Positions 8,543-16,787 of a DNA stretch of 46,600 nt are shown here, one piece after another. Both the position numbers and the translations under genes were made by a program. The stretch is from a virus: IMG/VR virus record IMGVR_UViG_3300002835_000336, positions 1-46,600 of that record; one strand, written 5' to 3'. The first letter of the stretch is position 1. Each line of letters opens with the position of its first letter. The notes below the pieces were generated by a model. That model made no database searches, was not told where the DNA came from, and saw only the letters and a program-made list of their open reading frames with translations.

Positions 8543-11500
8543 CTATTTAATTCCGAATAACCAGTTGTATTCACCATTATCATTATTACCATTATTGGGG
8601 TGGACTGGATTATACGTTGGTGTGTTAGTATAGAAGGGATTAATGTGTTGTTGTCCATTAATCATTGGTTTACTTTGGATGTTTGACACATTTACCCAAC
8701 TCTCTAACATTGCCTTAGTTTGTTTTTCCACTTGTTCTAATTTTTTAAAAGATGTTTGTACAATGAATATTGCCATTGCATATGCCATAATAATATCATC
8801 ATTAAAACCTTCCATATGATCCGGTCTACCATTTTTATAAACAAATGTTCTAAGTTCTGATATTAATCTCCGTGAACGTATTATAGTTTTATTTTCTCTA
8901 ATATGTTCTTCTAATTCAGAAACCATTTGTAGACGAGTATTACCAACATTAAATCCCGGTACTTTATCACCTTGTTTGTATACAGTCTTCGAATACTTTT
9001 CAGATAATTTTCTACTTTTAGGGTCATCATAATGTAGATATTCATATTCCATCTCCAGAAGTTTTAATACTGTTGCCACACCCATACCTCCAGTAATATC
9101 CACAATAGTATACGCGTTATACATATTACCATACTTATAAACAATTTCCGCCAACATATCGGGTGGTAACTTATGTTTAAATTCTGCAACTTGTTCTAAG
9201 TTTTCGAAGTCTAATATAACAATAGTAGAACTATCTTTACCGTCCCCTCTACTAACGTCCACACCCATTATGTATTTGTGCCCGACTTCAGGTTTTTTCC
9301 ATATCCACATACTCTTTTCTGCCTCCGCAGAAAAATTTGGATCGAAGACGAAATTCTCTTCGTGGTAGACTATATATTCATCTTCAATAACATTACCACC
9401 TGACCCAATAAATGAAACGTCAAGTTCCTGTGCGATTTTCTTAGGGTCACCCATATCTGCCGACATTTCATCATACCATGGCGACAATGGTTTCCACCCG
9501 TCTTTAACCATTACTTCATAATAGTCTATTGTAGATTCATCTGTCTCATATATAACACCCTTATATTCCCACCTAAGTTTGGTTCTACCTAATGATTCAC
9601 ATTTAATCTCTTCTTCTTTTTCATCACCTCTAACCCAATACAACCCTCTATTATATCTAATGTCCTGATACCATTTCATTTCCACAATATTGAAGTTATT
9701 ATCGCCTGTTTTGGATTTATCATATGTTTTATAATATAATTCGTCCATCCCATTAGGGGTTTGGTGTCCTAATATATTGTTATATAAAACTGAATGACAC
9801 CAAAAATCATCTGTTTCAGGTAATGAAAAATCATAAGTTTTATTTTTACTTTTTTCTATTTTACTTACTCTAACCCATTTACTTTTTTCCATTAAGATTT
9901 TATCAATATTATATTTTGTGATATCAATACCTAAATTGTTTTCAATATAATCTATAAAACTTTTAAAAATGTTAACTGATAGATTTGAGGTTTTATTTTT
10001 ATCACTTAATCTAATACTAGTTAATTTTAAATTACTACCCCTAAAACGTCTTACTAAATTATTATCGTCAATAATTCGTCTCAATATGATTTTACCGTTT
10101 GGTATGATTCTATATCTATTATTTAAATTAACTTTTTTAATCGAATCTTTTTTCTTTTCTTTTCTTTCAAAATTAAACCCTATTAGTTCAAAGTATTTTA
10201 AGGCGTCAATAGATGTTGCAGATAATCTATAATAGTTACTTTTTGTAGGTATCAATTTAGAACCTTTATTAATACCTTCTTGATAATCTGTTAAAATACC
10301 TAAATTAGATAACATATATCTTATTTGTAAACACATCTTCTTAGAAGAAATATTAATACCTATTCTACCCCTAACACTATCTGAATAACCATCTCCATCC
10401 ATAAAACCTTTTAAAAGATGAATAGTCTTTTCTTTAGACAATGATAATAATTTTTTAGGTATAAATTTTTTAGTTGCGGTAAGACTTAAATCGATGCCTA
10501 AATTTTCCAGTAAAGAACCTAAATATTTAGATGAAATTGTATAGTGTAATCCATCATGACAACTATAATTAAAACCTGCGTTATTAATGGAGTCCCCAAT
10601 AAAATCACCACAAGTTAATGTTATACTTACACCAACTAATTCACCTTTTTTATTATATTTTTTATAACTAGAACCTTCTGAAAGGTATAACCCTATTAAA
10701 TAACTTAAATCATTATCAATCTCTTTATAAATCTTTTTTGGTTTTTTTTCTTTATTATTAAAGATGTAATTATGTTCTATTTTATCATCATCCCCAAATA
10801 AATTATAACCATACTGAATATTAACATAATCACCTTCTTTTATTTCACCCATAGGTAACCAACTATAAATTTTAGTTTCACTCTGATAAACCCAAAGTTT
10901 ATGTGTTAATGTACCTTCTAAAAAACTATTTGTTGTGGTAATTTTAATAGTATCTTGTAAACCATTATTTACTAAAATATTCGATTGCCTAGTTTTATCT
11001 TTCCCTAAAATTGAGTATTCATCCACATAATAACCCTCATTAGGGTTATCAGGTTGTCCATAATCTATAAAATCAGAAACTTGTCTTAATCCTTTATCAG
11101 TGAAAATAAATGTATCATCCGTTACACAAGATATAAGTGCGATTTTACCACCAGTACCTAATGACGCCAATGCGGCACCAAATACATCTGCCCCATTGTC
11201 GATGAATGCCGCCTCGTCCATTACTAAGAATGTTGGAGTAAAACCCCTTAATGCATCTTTAGACGTTGCGAGGGCTCTAATTTCACAACCGTTTGATTTT
11301 AATTTAAGATGTCCTTTTGAATTTATCTCTAAATAATCTGTTGACTCATCTAACCCCCAAACCCAATAAGGTATTTGTTCTAAAAAGTCTTTTACTTTTT
11401 TTAAAAATTCTTGCGCCAATGTTTGTTTATTGGCGAGTATAAGTACTTTATGTGGGTTATCTGGATCACCAAAGGCAGTTTTAACTGCAATATATGCGGC

Positions 11501-11713
11501 AGTAGTTGTAGACACACCTGCCTGCCGAGGTTTAGTTACCAGATTACGATTGTTTTTTTCGTATGACTTAATGATTTCTTTTTGTTTGTAATACAACTTA
11601 AAAGGTACCATACCTTTCTGAGTTAAATCAAATGTCTTTAAAAACGTTTCTATTGCGTATGTTGGATCACCTAAACATCGAGCAAATATTTTAAGTTGTT
11701 CTGCTCTATCCAT
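8543..11713 (-). CDS. 17: Terminase large subunit gp17 precursor containing an intein
   Basis: This is the DNA packaging motor, with ATPase and headful nuclease. The 1056-aa precursor splits into an N-extein of 195 aa, an intein of 456 aa and a C-extein of 405 aa, giving a mature enzyme of about 600 aa (T4 gp17: 610). The ATPase shows Walker A KPRQAGVSTT and Walker B FLVMDEAAFI. The C-extein resumes at TPNGMDELYY, the T4 TTTPNG coupling motif. The nuclease has GVDVSRGDGKDSS, TIVDITGGMG and DDIIMAYAMA, supplying the acidic triad. The intein interrupts the coupling motif, so packaging should depend on splicing. A candidate late promoter is at 11727-11734. No small terminase (gp16) or tail genes 18/19 lie between 17 and 20, unlike T4. 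Confidence 0.93.
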   Translation of the reverse strand: MDRAEQLKIFARCLGDPTYAIETFLKTFDLTQKGMVPFKLYYKQKEIIKSYEKNNRNLVTKPRQAGVSTTTAAYIAVKTAFGDPDNPHKVLILANKQTLAQEFLKKVKDFLEQIPYWVWGLDESTDYLEINSKGHLKLKSNGCEIRALATSKDALRGFTPTFLVMDEAAFIDNGADVFGAALASLGTGGKIALISCVTDDTFIFTDKGLRQVSDFIDYGQPDNPNEGYYVDEYSILGKDKTRQSNILVNNGLQDTIKITTTNSFLEGTLTHKLWVYQSETKIYSWLPMGEIKEGDYVNIQYGYNLFGDDDKIEHNYIFNNKEKKPKKIYKEIDNDLSYLIGLYLSEGSSYKKYNKKGELVGVSITLTCGDFIGDSINNAGFNYSCHDGLHYTISSKYLGSLLENLGIDLSLTATKKFIPKKLLSLSKEKTIHLLKGFMDGDGYSDSVRGRIGINISSKKMCLQIRYMLSNLGILTDYQEGINKGSKLIPTKSNYYRLSATSIDALKYFELIGFNFERKEKKKDSIKKVNLNNRYRIIPNGKIILRRIIDDNNLVRRFRGSNLKLTSIRLSDKNKTSNLSVNIFKSFIDYIENNLGIDITKYNIDKILMEKSKWVRVSKIEKSKNKTYDFSLPETDDFWCHSVLYNNILGHQTPNGMDELYYKTYDKSKTGDNNFNIVEMKWYQDIRYNRGLYWVRGDEKEEEIKCESLGRTKLRWEYKGVIYETDESTIDYYEVMVKDGWKPLSPWYDEMSADMGDPKKIAQELDVSFIGSGGNVIEDEYIVYHEENFVFDPNFSAEAEKSMWIWKKPEVGHKYIMGVDVSRGDGKDSSTIVILDFENLEQVAEFKHKLPPDMLAEIVYKYGNMYNAYTIVDITGGMGVATVLKLLEMEYEYLHYDDPKSRKLSEKYSKTVYKQGDKVPGFNVGNTRLQMVSELEEHIRENKTIIRSRRLISELRTFVYKNGRPDHMEGFNDDIIMAYAMAIFIVQTSFKKLEQVEKQTKAMLESWVNVSNIQSKPMINGQQHINPFYTNTPTYNPVHPNNGNNDNGEYNWLFGIK
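9761..11128 (-). mobile_element. Intein with LAGLIDADG endonuclease in gp17, ending in Gln
   Basis: This 456-residue intein begins CVTDDTFIFTDKGLRQVSDF (block A) and ends NNILGHQ before a +1 Thr of TPNG. The DOD endonuclease motifs are LIGLYLSEGSSYKK and LLKGFMDGDGYSD, with the acidic residues present. The last intein residue is Gln, not the usual Asn; Gln-ending inteins are known (for example in an iridovirus ribonucleotide reductase), so splicing is still plausible. There is no internal stop. The insertion site splits the motor's coupling motif, a site expected to resist loss. Confidence 0.92.
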
Positions 11714-11726
11714 TATTTTTTTCTAT

Positions 11727-11734
11727 ATAAATAT
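11727..11734 (-). promoter_or_regulatory. Candidate late promoter element of gp17
   Basis: ATATTTAT in the gene direction, 14 bases before the terminase start. Confidence 0.45.
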
Positions 11735-11744
11735 CTATAAATGA

Positions 11745-12599
11745 TTAAAATGCAACTACATTACCTTCTTCATACGCTTTGTAGTTAGGACCTAATTCGT
11801 ATGTGACGTTATTACCACCACCTACTTTTTGTATAATACCCGCCTTATTAACCGCACTCCAAAAGGTAGAATATTGCCCACCCGTATAATGACTACCAAT
11901 AAAGTCTAAAAACCCTCTTTTTGTTTTCTTAGGTATTTCTGGTATATCTTTCATATAATTAATTAAATCCCTAACCATACTACCTTCATCTTTTTGGAGA
12001 GTGAACCCTTTATGTTTAGGTATGATAGTTAACCCATTTTTTTCTGCGAAATCTTTAACTAATGGTTCTATATTTTCCATTCTATTTATACCTAAATGAT
12101 CAGATAGAATGGATGATTGTCTAATCGCTTCTTTAGGTTCATAATTGTTAAACAGATATTGTATGGAATCAAACAATAATCCATCAATTAACTCTTTTAA
12201 GATTTCACTTTTAAAATATTTTGGTATAACACTTTCTAATTTAATTAATTCTTTAATTTTTTCTAAAACGTTTTTATTAGAATCTATTATTTTTTTAGTT
12301 TCTTTTGTAGTTAACAATTCTAAAAGATTATTAATTTTATTTTGGTATTTACTAAGAGTTCTACGATTAATCATTTTAATGTCACTTAAAAGACTATATT
12401 TAAACCAATCATACAATCTATCACTAACTCCCATCATTTTTTCATTAAATTCATATATATCGAAAAAATAATATAGTTTTTCGTCTTCATCTAAGGATCT
12501 AGTATCGTCAAAAAACTTTTGTAATAACCTATCAATGTTAGGGTTTTGATTTTCAGTAATAACTTTTAAATATTGTCTTTCCGTTAGTTTAATCTTCAT
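11745..12599 (-). CDS. Leader-bearing protein with a C-terminal winged-helix-like part
   Basis: This 284-aa protein starts with the recurring leader KLTERQYLKVITE|N (residues 4-17), so gp21 cutting after ITE is predicted. The body is helical and Lys/Leu-rich. The last ~60 residues (from about KRGFLDFIGSHYTGG to GNNVTYELGPNY) look like a compact helix-turn-helix with a beta wing, which would suit DNA binding, but this is only an impression. The start codon overlaps the stop of the upstream 356-aa gene (TAATG), so the two are translationally coupled. No family is recognised. A packaged internal protein is the inference. Confidence 0.72.
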   Translation of the reverse strand: MKIKLTERQYLKVITENQNPNIDRLLQKFFDDTRSLDEDEKLYYFFDIYEFNEKMMGVSDRLYDWFKYSLLSDIKMINRRTLSKYQNKINNLLELLTTKETKKIIDSNKNVLEKIKELIKLESVIPKYFKSEILKELIDGLLFDSIQYLFNNYEPKEAIRQSSILSDHLGINRMENIEPLVKDFAEKNGLTIIPKHKGFTLQKDEGSMVRDLINYMKDIPEIPKKTKRGFLDFIGSHYTGGQYSTFWSAVNKAGIIQKVGGGNNVTYELGPNYKAYEEGNVVAF

Positions 12600-13669
12600 T
12601 ATAAGTTTCCTAATAAATTTTCATTTAAATGTTCAGATATCGTACTACTATCAGGATAAAAATATCCCATATCGGGTGTTTCTAACATTTCTCCTTCACA
12701 TTCTAATGTTGCACTTAAGACCTGTAAAAAATCCGAATATTCATCTTCAGGTAATTTACCTTCACACTCCACGAATCTTTCTAATATATCCATAAATATT
12801 TTACTAATGTCGAACTTTAAAATATGTTTATTTGAACCACCTTCTTTTTTTGATTTGATTACATCCCACTCACCTTCAGAACCCAAAAGATCTACTATAT
12901 CACTACTTATAGACTTAAACACTTCGGATTCCGCTGCGGAGTTGTATGACCACCTATAAAAATTTTCCAATTCCCTCTTTAAGTCATCAAACATATCTTC
13001 ATCATTTATTAATTCACCTAATAAATCACTGTCGGCCAACATATCCTCACTCAATCCGCCACCATCTGGATCTTCATCATACTCTAATTCTCCGCCAATA
13101 AAACCATTATCCTTAATATAATCTATTATGTGTTTTAATGATTTTTCATTTAATTCATTCCACACTTCACCCATAAAGTCAACACTATCAACACTAAAAA
13201 GTTCTGACGAATCTTCACCTAATACAAGTTCGGCAACACTTCTATCATTAGAGTGGTATAATGTTGATAATTCATGCCACCCATCGATAATTAAATAGGG
13301 GGTATCTCCACCCCATTTAATATCATTGAATATTGGTATTGCTCTACCTTCTTTAGTTACGTAATCTTTGTACCTATCTAAATTAAAATATTTTTCAAAC
13401 CAACCTGAATCCCTCAATATTTTTATTATAGTATCAGAATAAAACCGATCATTTAATTCATTTAAGTCTATATAGTCTAATGGGTCCTCATCTTCTTCCT
13501 CAATAATATAATTAAAAACACCTGAAAATATATCTACTTTATCTATATCGTCAAAGTATTTTATCATATCGTCAATATACAACGTGTAATCGTCACCATA
13601 GTTATGCTTCTGGTAACTAATATATTTTAGTATTAATTTTTTAAAATTGGGGTTTAAAGTACCTACCAT
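12599..13669 (-). CDS. Acidic Asp/Tyr/Leu-rich protein, unrecognised
   Basis: This 356-aa protein has a strongly acidic composition, many DD/DE pairs and several Trp residues. No domain is recognised and there is no leader with an (I/L)xE cut in the first 25 residues (MVGTLNPNFKKLILKYIS). The general look, and one segment (YRWSYNSAAESEVFKSISSD, about residues 240-260), resemble the 491-aa protein at 31711-33186 (CAASDAQYSADIDYLHSD), so these two may be distant paralogues. It overlaps the next gene by one base and has a candidate late promoter at 13683-13690. Confidence 0.7.
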   Translation of the reverse strand: MVGTLNPNFKKLILKYISYQKHNYGDDYTLYIDDMIKYFDDIDKVDIFSGVFNYIIEEEDEDPLDYIDLNELNDRFYSDTIIKILRDSGWFEKYFNLDRYKDYVTKEGRAIPIFNDIKWGGDTPYLIIDGWHELSTLYHSNDRSVAELVLGEDSSELFSVDSVDFMGEVWNELNEKSLKHIIDYIKDNGFIGGELEYDEDPDGGGLSEDMLADSDLLGELINDEDMFDDLKRELENFYRWSYNSAAESEVFKSISSDIVDLLGSEGEWDVIKSKKEGGSNKHILKFDISKIFMDILERFVECEGKLPEDEYSDFLQVLSATLECEGEMLETPDMGYFYPDSSTISEHLNENLLGNL

Positions 13670-13682
13670 TGTCTTTTTATTA

Positions 13683-13690
13683 ATAAATAT
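13683..13690 (-). promoter_or_regulatory. Candidate late promoter element
   Basis: ATATTTAT in the gene direction, 14 bases before the 356-aa gene. Confidence 0.4.
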
Positions 13691-13706
13691 AATGTTTTAA
13701 TAATTA

Positions 13707-15140
13707 TTATAAATATTTATGTAGTTTCGCAACCGTATCGAAGTCACCGTTATCTAATGCATCATCTATCAACCCTTGTATTTCATTAGGTGACATTTCG
13801 GAATAATCTAATTCTTTTGGTTCATCAGTAGTTGGTTCTTCTTCGGTTTCATTATCTAAGTTATCTATAATATCGTCCATATCATCATAACCTGTTTCAT
13901 CGAATATGTCTTCTAAACTATCTGAAGGATCTTCTGCGTGTAAGTCTTTTAATGTTTGGATTACTTCTTTACACTTTTGGCTACCACTTAAAATTTCTTT
14001 CATAAATTCATGAAATTGTTTTGCCGGCAATTTAGTTAATTCTTGAAATAACCATTGTTTCATATCGTAATTTTCAGATCCTACACAATCTAAGAACTTC
14101 TCCCACATACCAGGACCTAATCTCATCCCCCATATTTCACCTTCTGGTGTATCTGCCTTTTTAATTACTTCTGATTGTTCTTCAAAATCTAAGTGACCGT
14201 CCGCCCAATTGATTGCGGATAATTCTAATGTACCTTTAATAAGTTCATGTACTAAAAGCGGGAATATCCAAGCCTTTGCTACTACTACAGGTATCTCGTC
14301 TCCTTCCTCAACATTAACTTTATCCATTTCTTCTTCCTCGTCAGAATCTTCAGGCGATTTAGCCTTTCTCCATTCAATCTTCTCTACACCTCCAGCTTGT
14401 CCTGTCATAGTAGTATCGGGAATCACCCAATATTGGAAATCTGCTAAAGACATTAGCTTACCATATAACCCCATAAGTCTAGGGTCAATAGTATCTAATT
14501 CGTCAGCAACCATATGGAAAATATAGTGTCCTTTTTTAGATGCCCCTTGCATCAAAGCGTTTATGACTCTTCTTTTATCTACCTCCATTTCTAACTCTTC
14601 CATTCTCTCCGCACTTTTTGGGGCTTTTGGTGTCTCAAACTCTGAACCATAGTCTTGTTCATCTTCTTCCTCTTCATCTTGATCATTAAACCCTAAATCA
14701 GTACCGGGAGGTGATAATGTTGCCTCTAACATTTGATCCGGAATGTCAAATTCTTCGGAAACTATATCAATTGCCAATTGTTCTAAAGCTTCTTTATGTC
14801 TGGACTCAATTTGACTAACTTCGCCCATAATCTGAAACATCTGTTGCATCATCATAGGGTTGATGTTTTGGACTCCATGATATCTCTTTACTTTATTAAT
14901 AATTTCTTTAAATCTTTTACTTGCCAGTTTTTCAGAATAATTTTGTGCTTCCGAACCAACAGGTATTGATTTACTCTTACCAAAGATATGTTCACCACTT
15001 CTAAGTCTTTTTTCTAATCCGGGATTCATCCTTTCTGGTTGTTCTGGATCATATTCAATTGCCTCAACGATTTTGTTAAGTCTATATTTTTCTTTTATAA
15101 CTCTATTAGTTACTTCGTTAATGATATTTTTTCTTTTCAT
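13707..15140 (-). CDS. Leader-bearing structural or packaged protein, 477 aa
   Basis: No family is recognised. The N-terminus (MKRKNIINEVTNRVIKEKYR) is amphipathic and contains INE|V, IKE|K and, further on, IVE|A, so it fits the proposed targeting leader with up to three possible cut sites. The middle has an acidic low-complexity linker near residues 150-175, then a folded-looking region (KKGHYIFHMVADELDTIDPR, LADFQYWVIPDTTMTG) and a conserved-looking stretch with GMRLGPGMWEKFLDC. The C-terminus is acidic. It is next to other leader-bearing genes on the same strand with a short gap, so it is likely co-expressed late. Confidence 0.75.
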   Translation of the reverse strand: MKRKNIINEVTNRVIKEKYRLNKIVEAIEYDPEQPERMNPGLEKRLRSGEHIFGKSKSIPVGSEAQNYSEKLASKRFKEIINKVKRYHGVQNINPMMMQQMFQIMGEVSQIESRHKEALEQLAIDIVSEEFDIPDQMLEATLSPPGTDLGFNDQDEEEEDEQDYGSEFETPKAPKSAERMEELEMEVDKRRVINALMQGASKKGHYIFHMVADELDTIDPRLMGLYGKLMSLADFQYWVIPDTTMTGQAGGVEKIEWRKAKSPEDSDEEEEMDKVNVEEGDEIPVVVAKAWIFPLLVHELIKGTLELSAINWADGHLDFEEQSEVIKKADTPEGEIWGMRLGPGMWEKFLDCVGSENYDMKQWLFQELTKLPAKQFHEFMKEILSGSQKCKEVIQTLKDLHAEDPSDSLEDIFDETGYDDMDDIIDNLDNETEEEPTTDEPKELDYSEMSPNEIQGLIDDALDNGDFDTVAKLHKYL

Positions 15141-15152
15141 ATTTTTTTATTT

Positions 15153-15884
15153 TTAAATCGGATACATAATACTAGTCCACATTTTAAAAGAATCTGATGC
15201 CATTCTCCCAAATACTCTCTGTACATTTATTAAGTCGGTACTACCTCCACTATTTTCTATTCTAGCCAAAGCTGCCCTAATTAAAATATCTCTTATTTCT
15301 TGTTTATTATCTAAAAGATAATTTATGTGTGTTAATTGTTTTTCTAACATGTTTTTATCACCAGTAGAATCATACTCATCTTCATCTTCATCATAATAAT
15401 CTAAATTTTCTATCTCTTCTTCTAAACTTTCAGGATCCTTACCCATTCCATATAACCATCTATGTAAATCATCTTTATCCCAATTTAATAATGGGGATGC
15501 ACCATACATATTAATAAGTCCACTTTCTCTAAGGTGCTCTAAAAATTTAAATACTTTAGTTCTATCAGATGAAGGTATTTCCCTAATTACGAAAAAACGA
15601 TCACCACTTTCATTATATGGAGATTCATTAATCTTAACTTTAGAATTAATGTATTCTACTAAATCCCTTTTTTTCATTTTTGGGTTTTTAGTTTCTTTTT
15701 TATCCTCAGAAACTTTTTCAGGTATATCCTCAAAATCAGTATCATCAGAAAATTCTTTTGCCCACTTCTTAAACTTTCTACCTTTTTTAGTATCTTTGTC
15801 CGCCATAGCATAAAAGAACCTTTGTTGTGCTTTTGACGCAAATTTTTCTGAAATTAGTTTTTTTATGATTTCCCCTTTTGTCAT
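15153..15884 (-). CDS. SKAQQ-motif protein, 243 aa
   Basis: The N-terminal segment FASKAQQRFFYAMADKD followed by KKGRKFKKWAKEFSDDTDF resembles a short motif common in phage structural proteins and in the DUF3008 family (SKAQQ...). The rest is not recognised. A second segment around residues 72-88 (KRDLVEYINSKVKINE|SP) looks like a displaced targeting leader with an INE|S site, so cutting there would release an N-terminal ~88-residue basic piece. It lies 3 bases after the 165-aa gene and 12 bases before the 477-aa gene, on one strand, as in an operon. Confidence 0.7.
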   Translation of the reverse strand: MTKGEIIKKLISEKFASKAQQRFFYAMADKDTKKGRKFKKWAKEFSDDTDFEDIPEKVSEDKKETKNPKMKKRDLVEYINSKVKINESPYNESGDRFFVIREIPSSDRTKVFKFLEHLRESGLINMYGASPLLNWDKDDLHRWLYGMGKDPESLEEEIENLDYYDEDEDEYDSTGDKNMLEKQLTHINYLLDNKQEIRDILIRAALARIENSGGSTDLINVQRVFGRMASDSFKMWTSIMYPI

Positions 15885-15887
15885 AAC

Positions 15888-16385
15888 TTACTTTCTTTTT
15901 ATGAATTTTTTAATTAAGTCTTTTTTTGATTCACCAAATGTTGCGGTTCTTATGTTACCTTGTGCGTCTTTTAGACCTACAGTATCATCCCTTTTAATTT
16001 TATCATTTGATAAATCAGATGCCAATTTTGTTGGGTCATCATAGACAGTCATTTGAGTTTCCTCACCTATCATTTCATCCCCCATTTCTAGTTCTGTGTT
16101 AGATTGTAATGGAATGTGTCTCATATAGATGTCTGGGTATAATTTCGCCATTCTTCTTAGAATGTGATCGGGATTTTTTCTCATATATCTAACAACCGCA
16201 GGATCCATATCGTCACCATACTTACCAAACACATCCTCAACACCTCTTTCTTTTGGTGTTGGCTTAAAATCTTTTTTACTATAAGTATCTCTCATCTCAT
16301 AGTCCTCGTCAACATAACGTTCCATTAATTTACGTCTAGTTGCTCTCCTAATCTCTGATTCATATATTCTAATTTTTTTTCCCAT
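15888..16385 (-). CDS. Small leader-bearing protein, 165 aa
   Basis: The leader is IRIYESEIRRATRRKLME|R (residues 5-22), a variant of the (L/I)xE-x-(D/E)-I-R-R pattern with LME as the possible cut. The mature part is Arg/Met/Asp-rich with MRKNPDHILRRMAKLYPDIY (about residues 68-88) and a C-terminal basic tail (ESKKDLIKKFIKRK). No family is recognised. Gaps to both neighbours are 3 bases. Confidence 0.7.
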   Translation of the reverse strand: MGKKIRIYESEIRRATRRKLMERYVDEDYEMRDTYSKKDFKPTPKERGVEDVFGKYGDDMDPAVVRYMRKNPDHILRRMAKLYPDIYMRHIPLQSNTELEMGDEMIGEETQMTVYDDPTKLASDLSNDKIKRDDTVGLKDAQGNIRTATFGESKKDLIKKFIKRK

Positions 16386-16388
16386 AAC

Positions 16389-16787
16389 TTACGTATTTAT
16401 AGTTTCCTTTTCATATATTATTACCATATCTTTTTCATATAGTTTATCTTCTACCGAAGAAATTTCTTCACCAAAAGAGAAATATAGTCTTTTTTCGGGA
16501 TAATCATCATATCCTTCCATATTTTCCCAAGCCATTGCAACAATTCCATCAACTGCGTCCCACATTGCAAATGAGTCAGACTCTTGTACTAAATCTAATT
16601 TTAAATCAGTATTTAATACACCTGACTTTTTTATTAATTTCCCTTCTGGTGGTTCTGGATTACCAGATGATGGGTACGAGTCCCATCCTTCACCATCTAT
16701 ATCATCTAAAATATCTGAAAAGAGGAATTCATAAATGTAATTCCCCTTCCAGTTTTGACCTATTTTATTTATATATACTAGTTTCAT
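16389..16787 (-). CDS. Unrecognised 132-aa acidic protein
   Basis: This compact acidic protein begins MKLVYINKIGQNWKGNYIYE and has FAMWDAVDGIVAMAWENMEG in the middle and a beta-rich C-terminal half. It has no leader, signal or membrane segment. Its start overlaps the stop of the 679-aa gene (TAATG), so it is coupled to that gene. Function unknown. Confidence 0.7.
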   Translation of the reverse strand: MKLVYINKIGQNWKGNYIYEFLFSDILDDIDGEGWDSYPSSGNPEPPEGKLIKKSGVLNTDLKLDLVQESDSFAMWDAVDGIVAMAWENMEGYDDYPEKRLYFSFGEEISSVEDKLYEKDMVIIYEKETINT

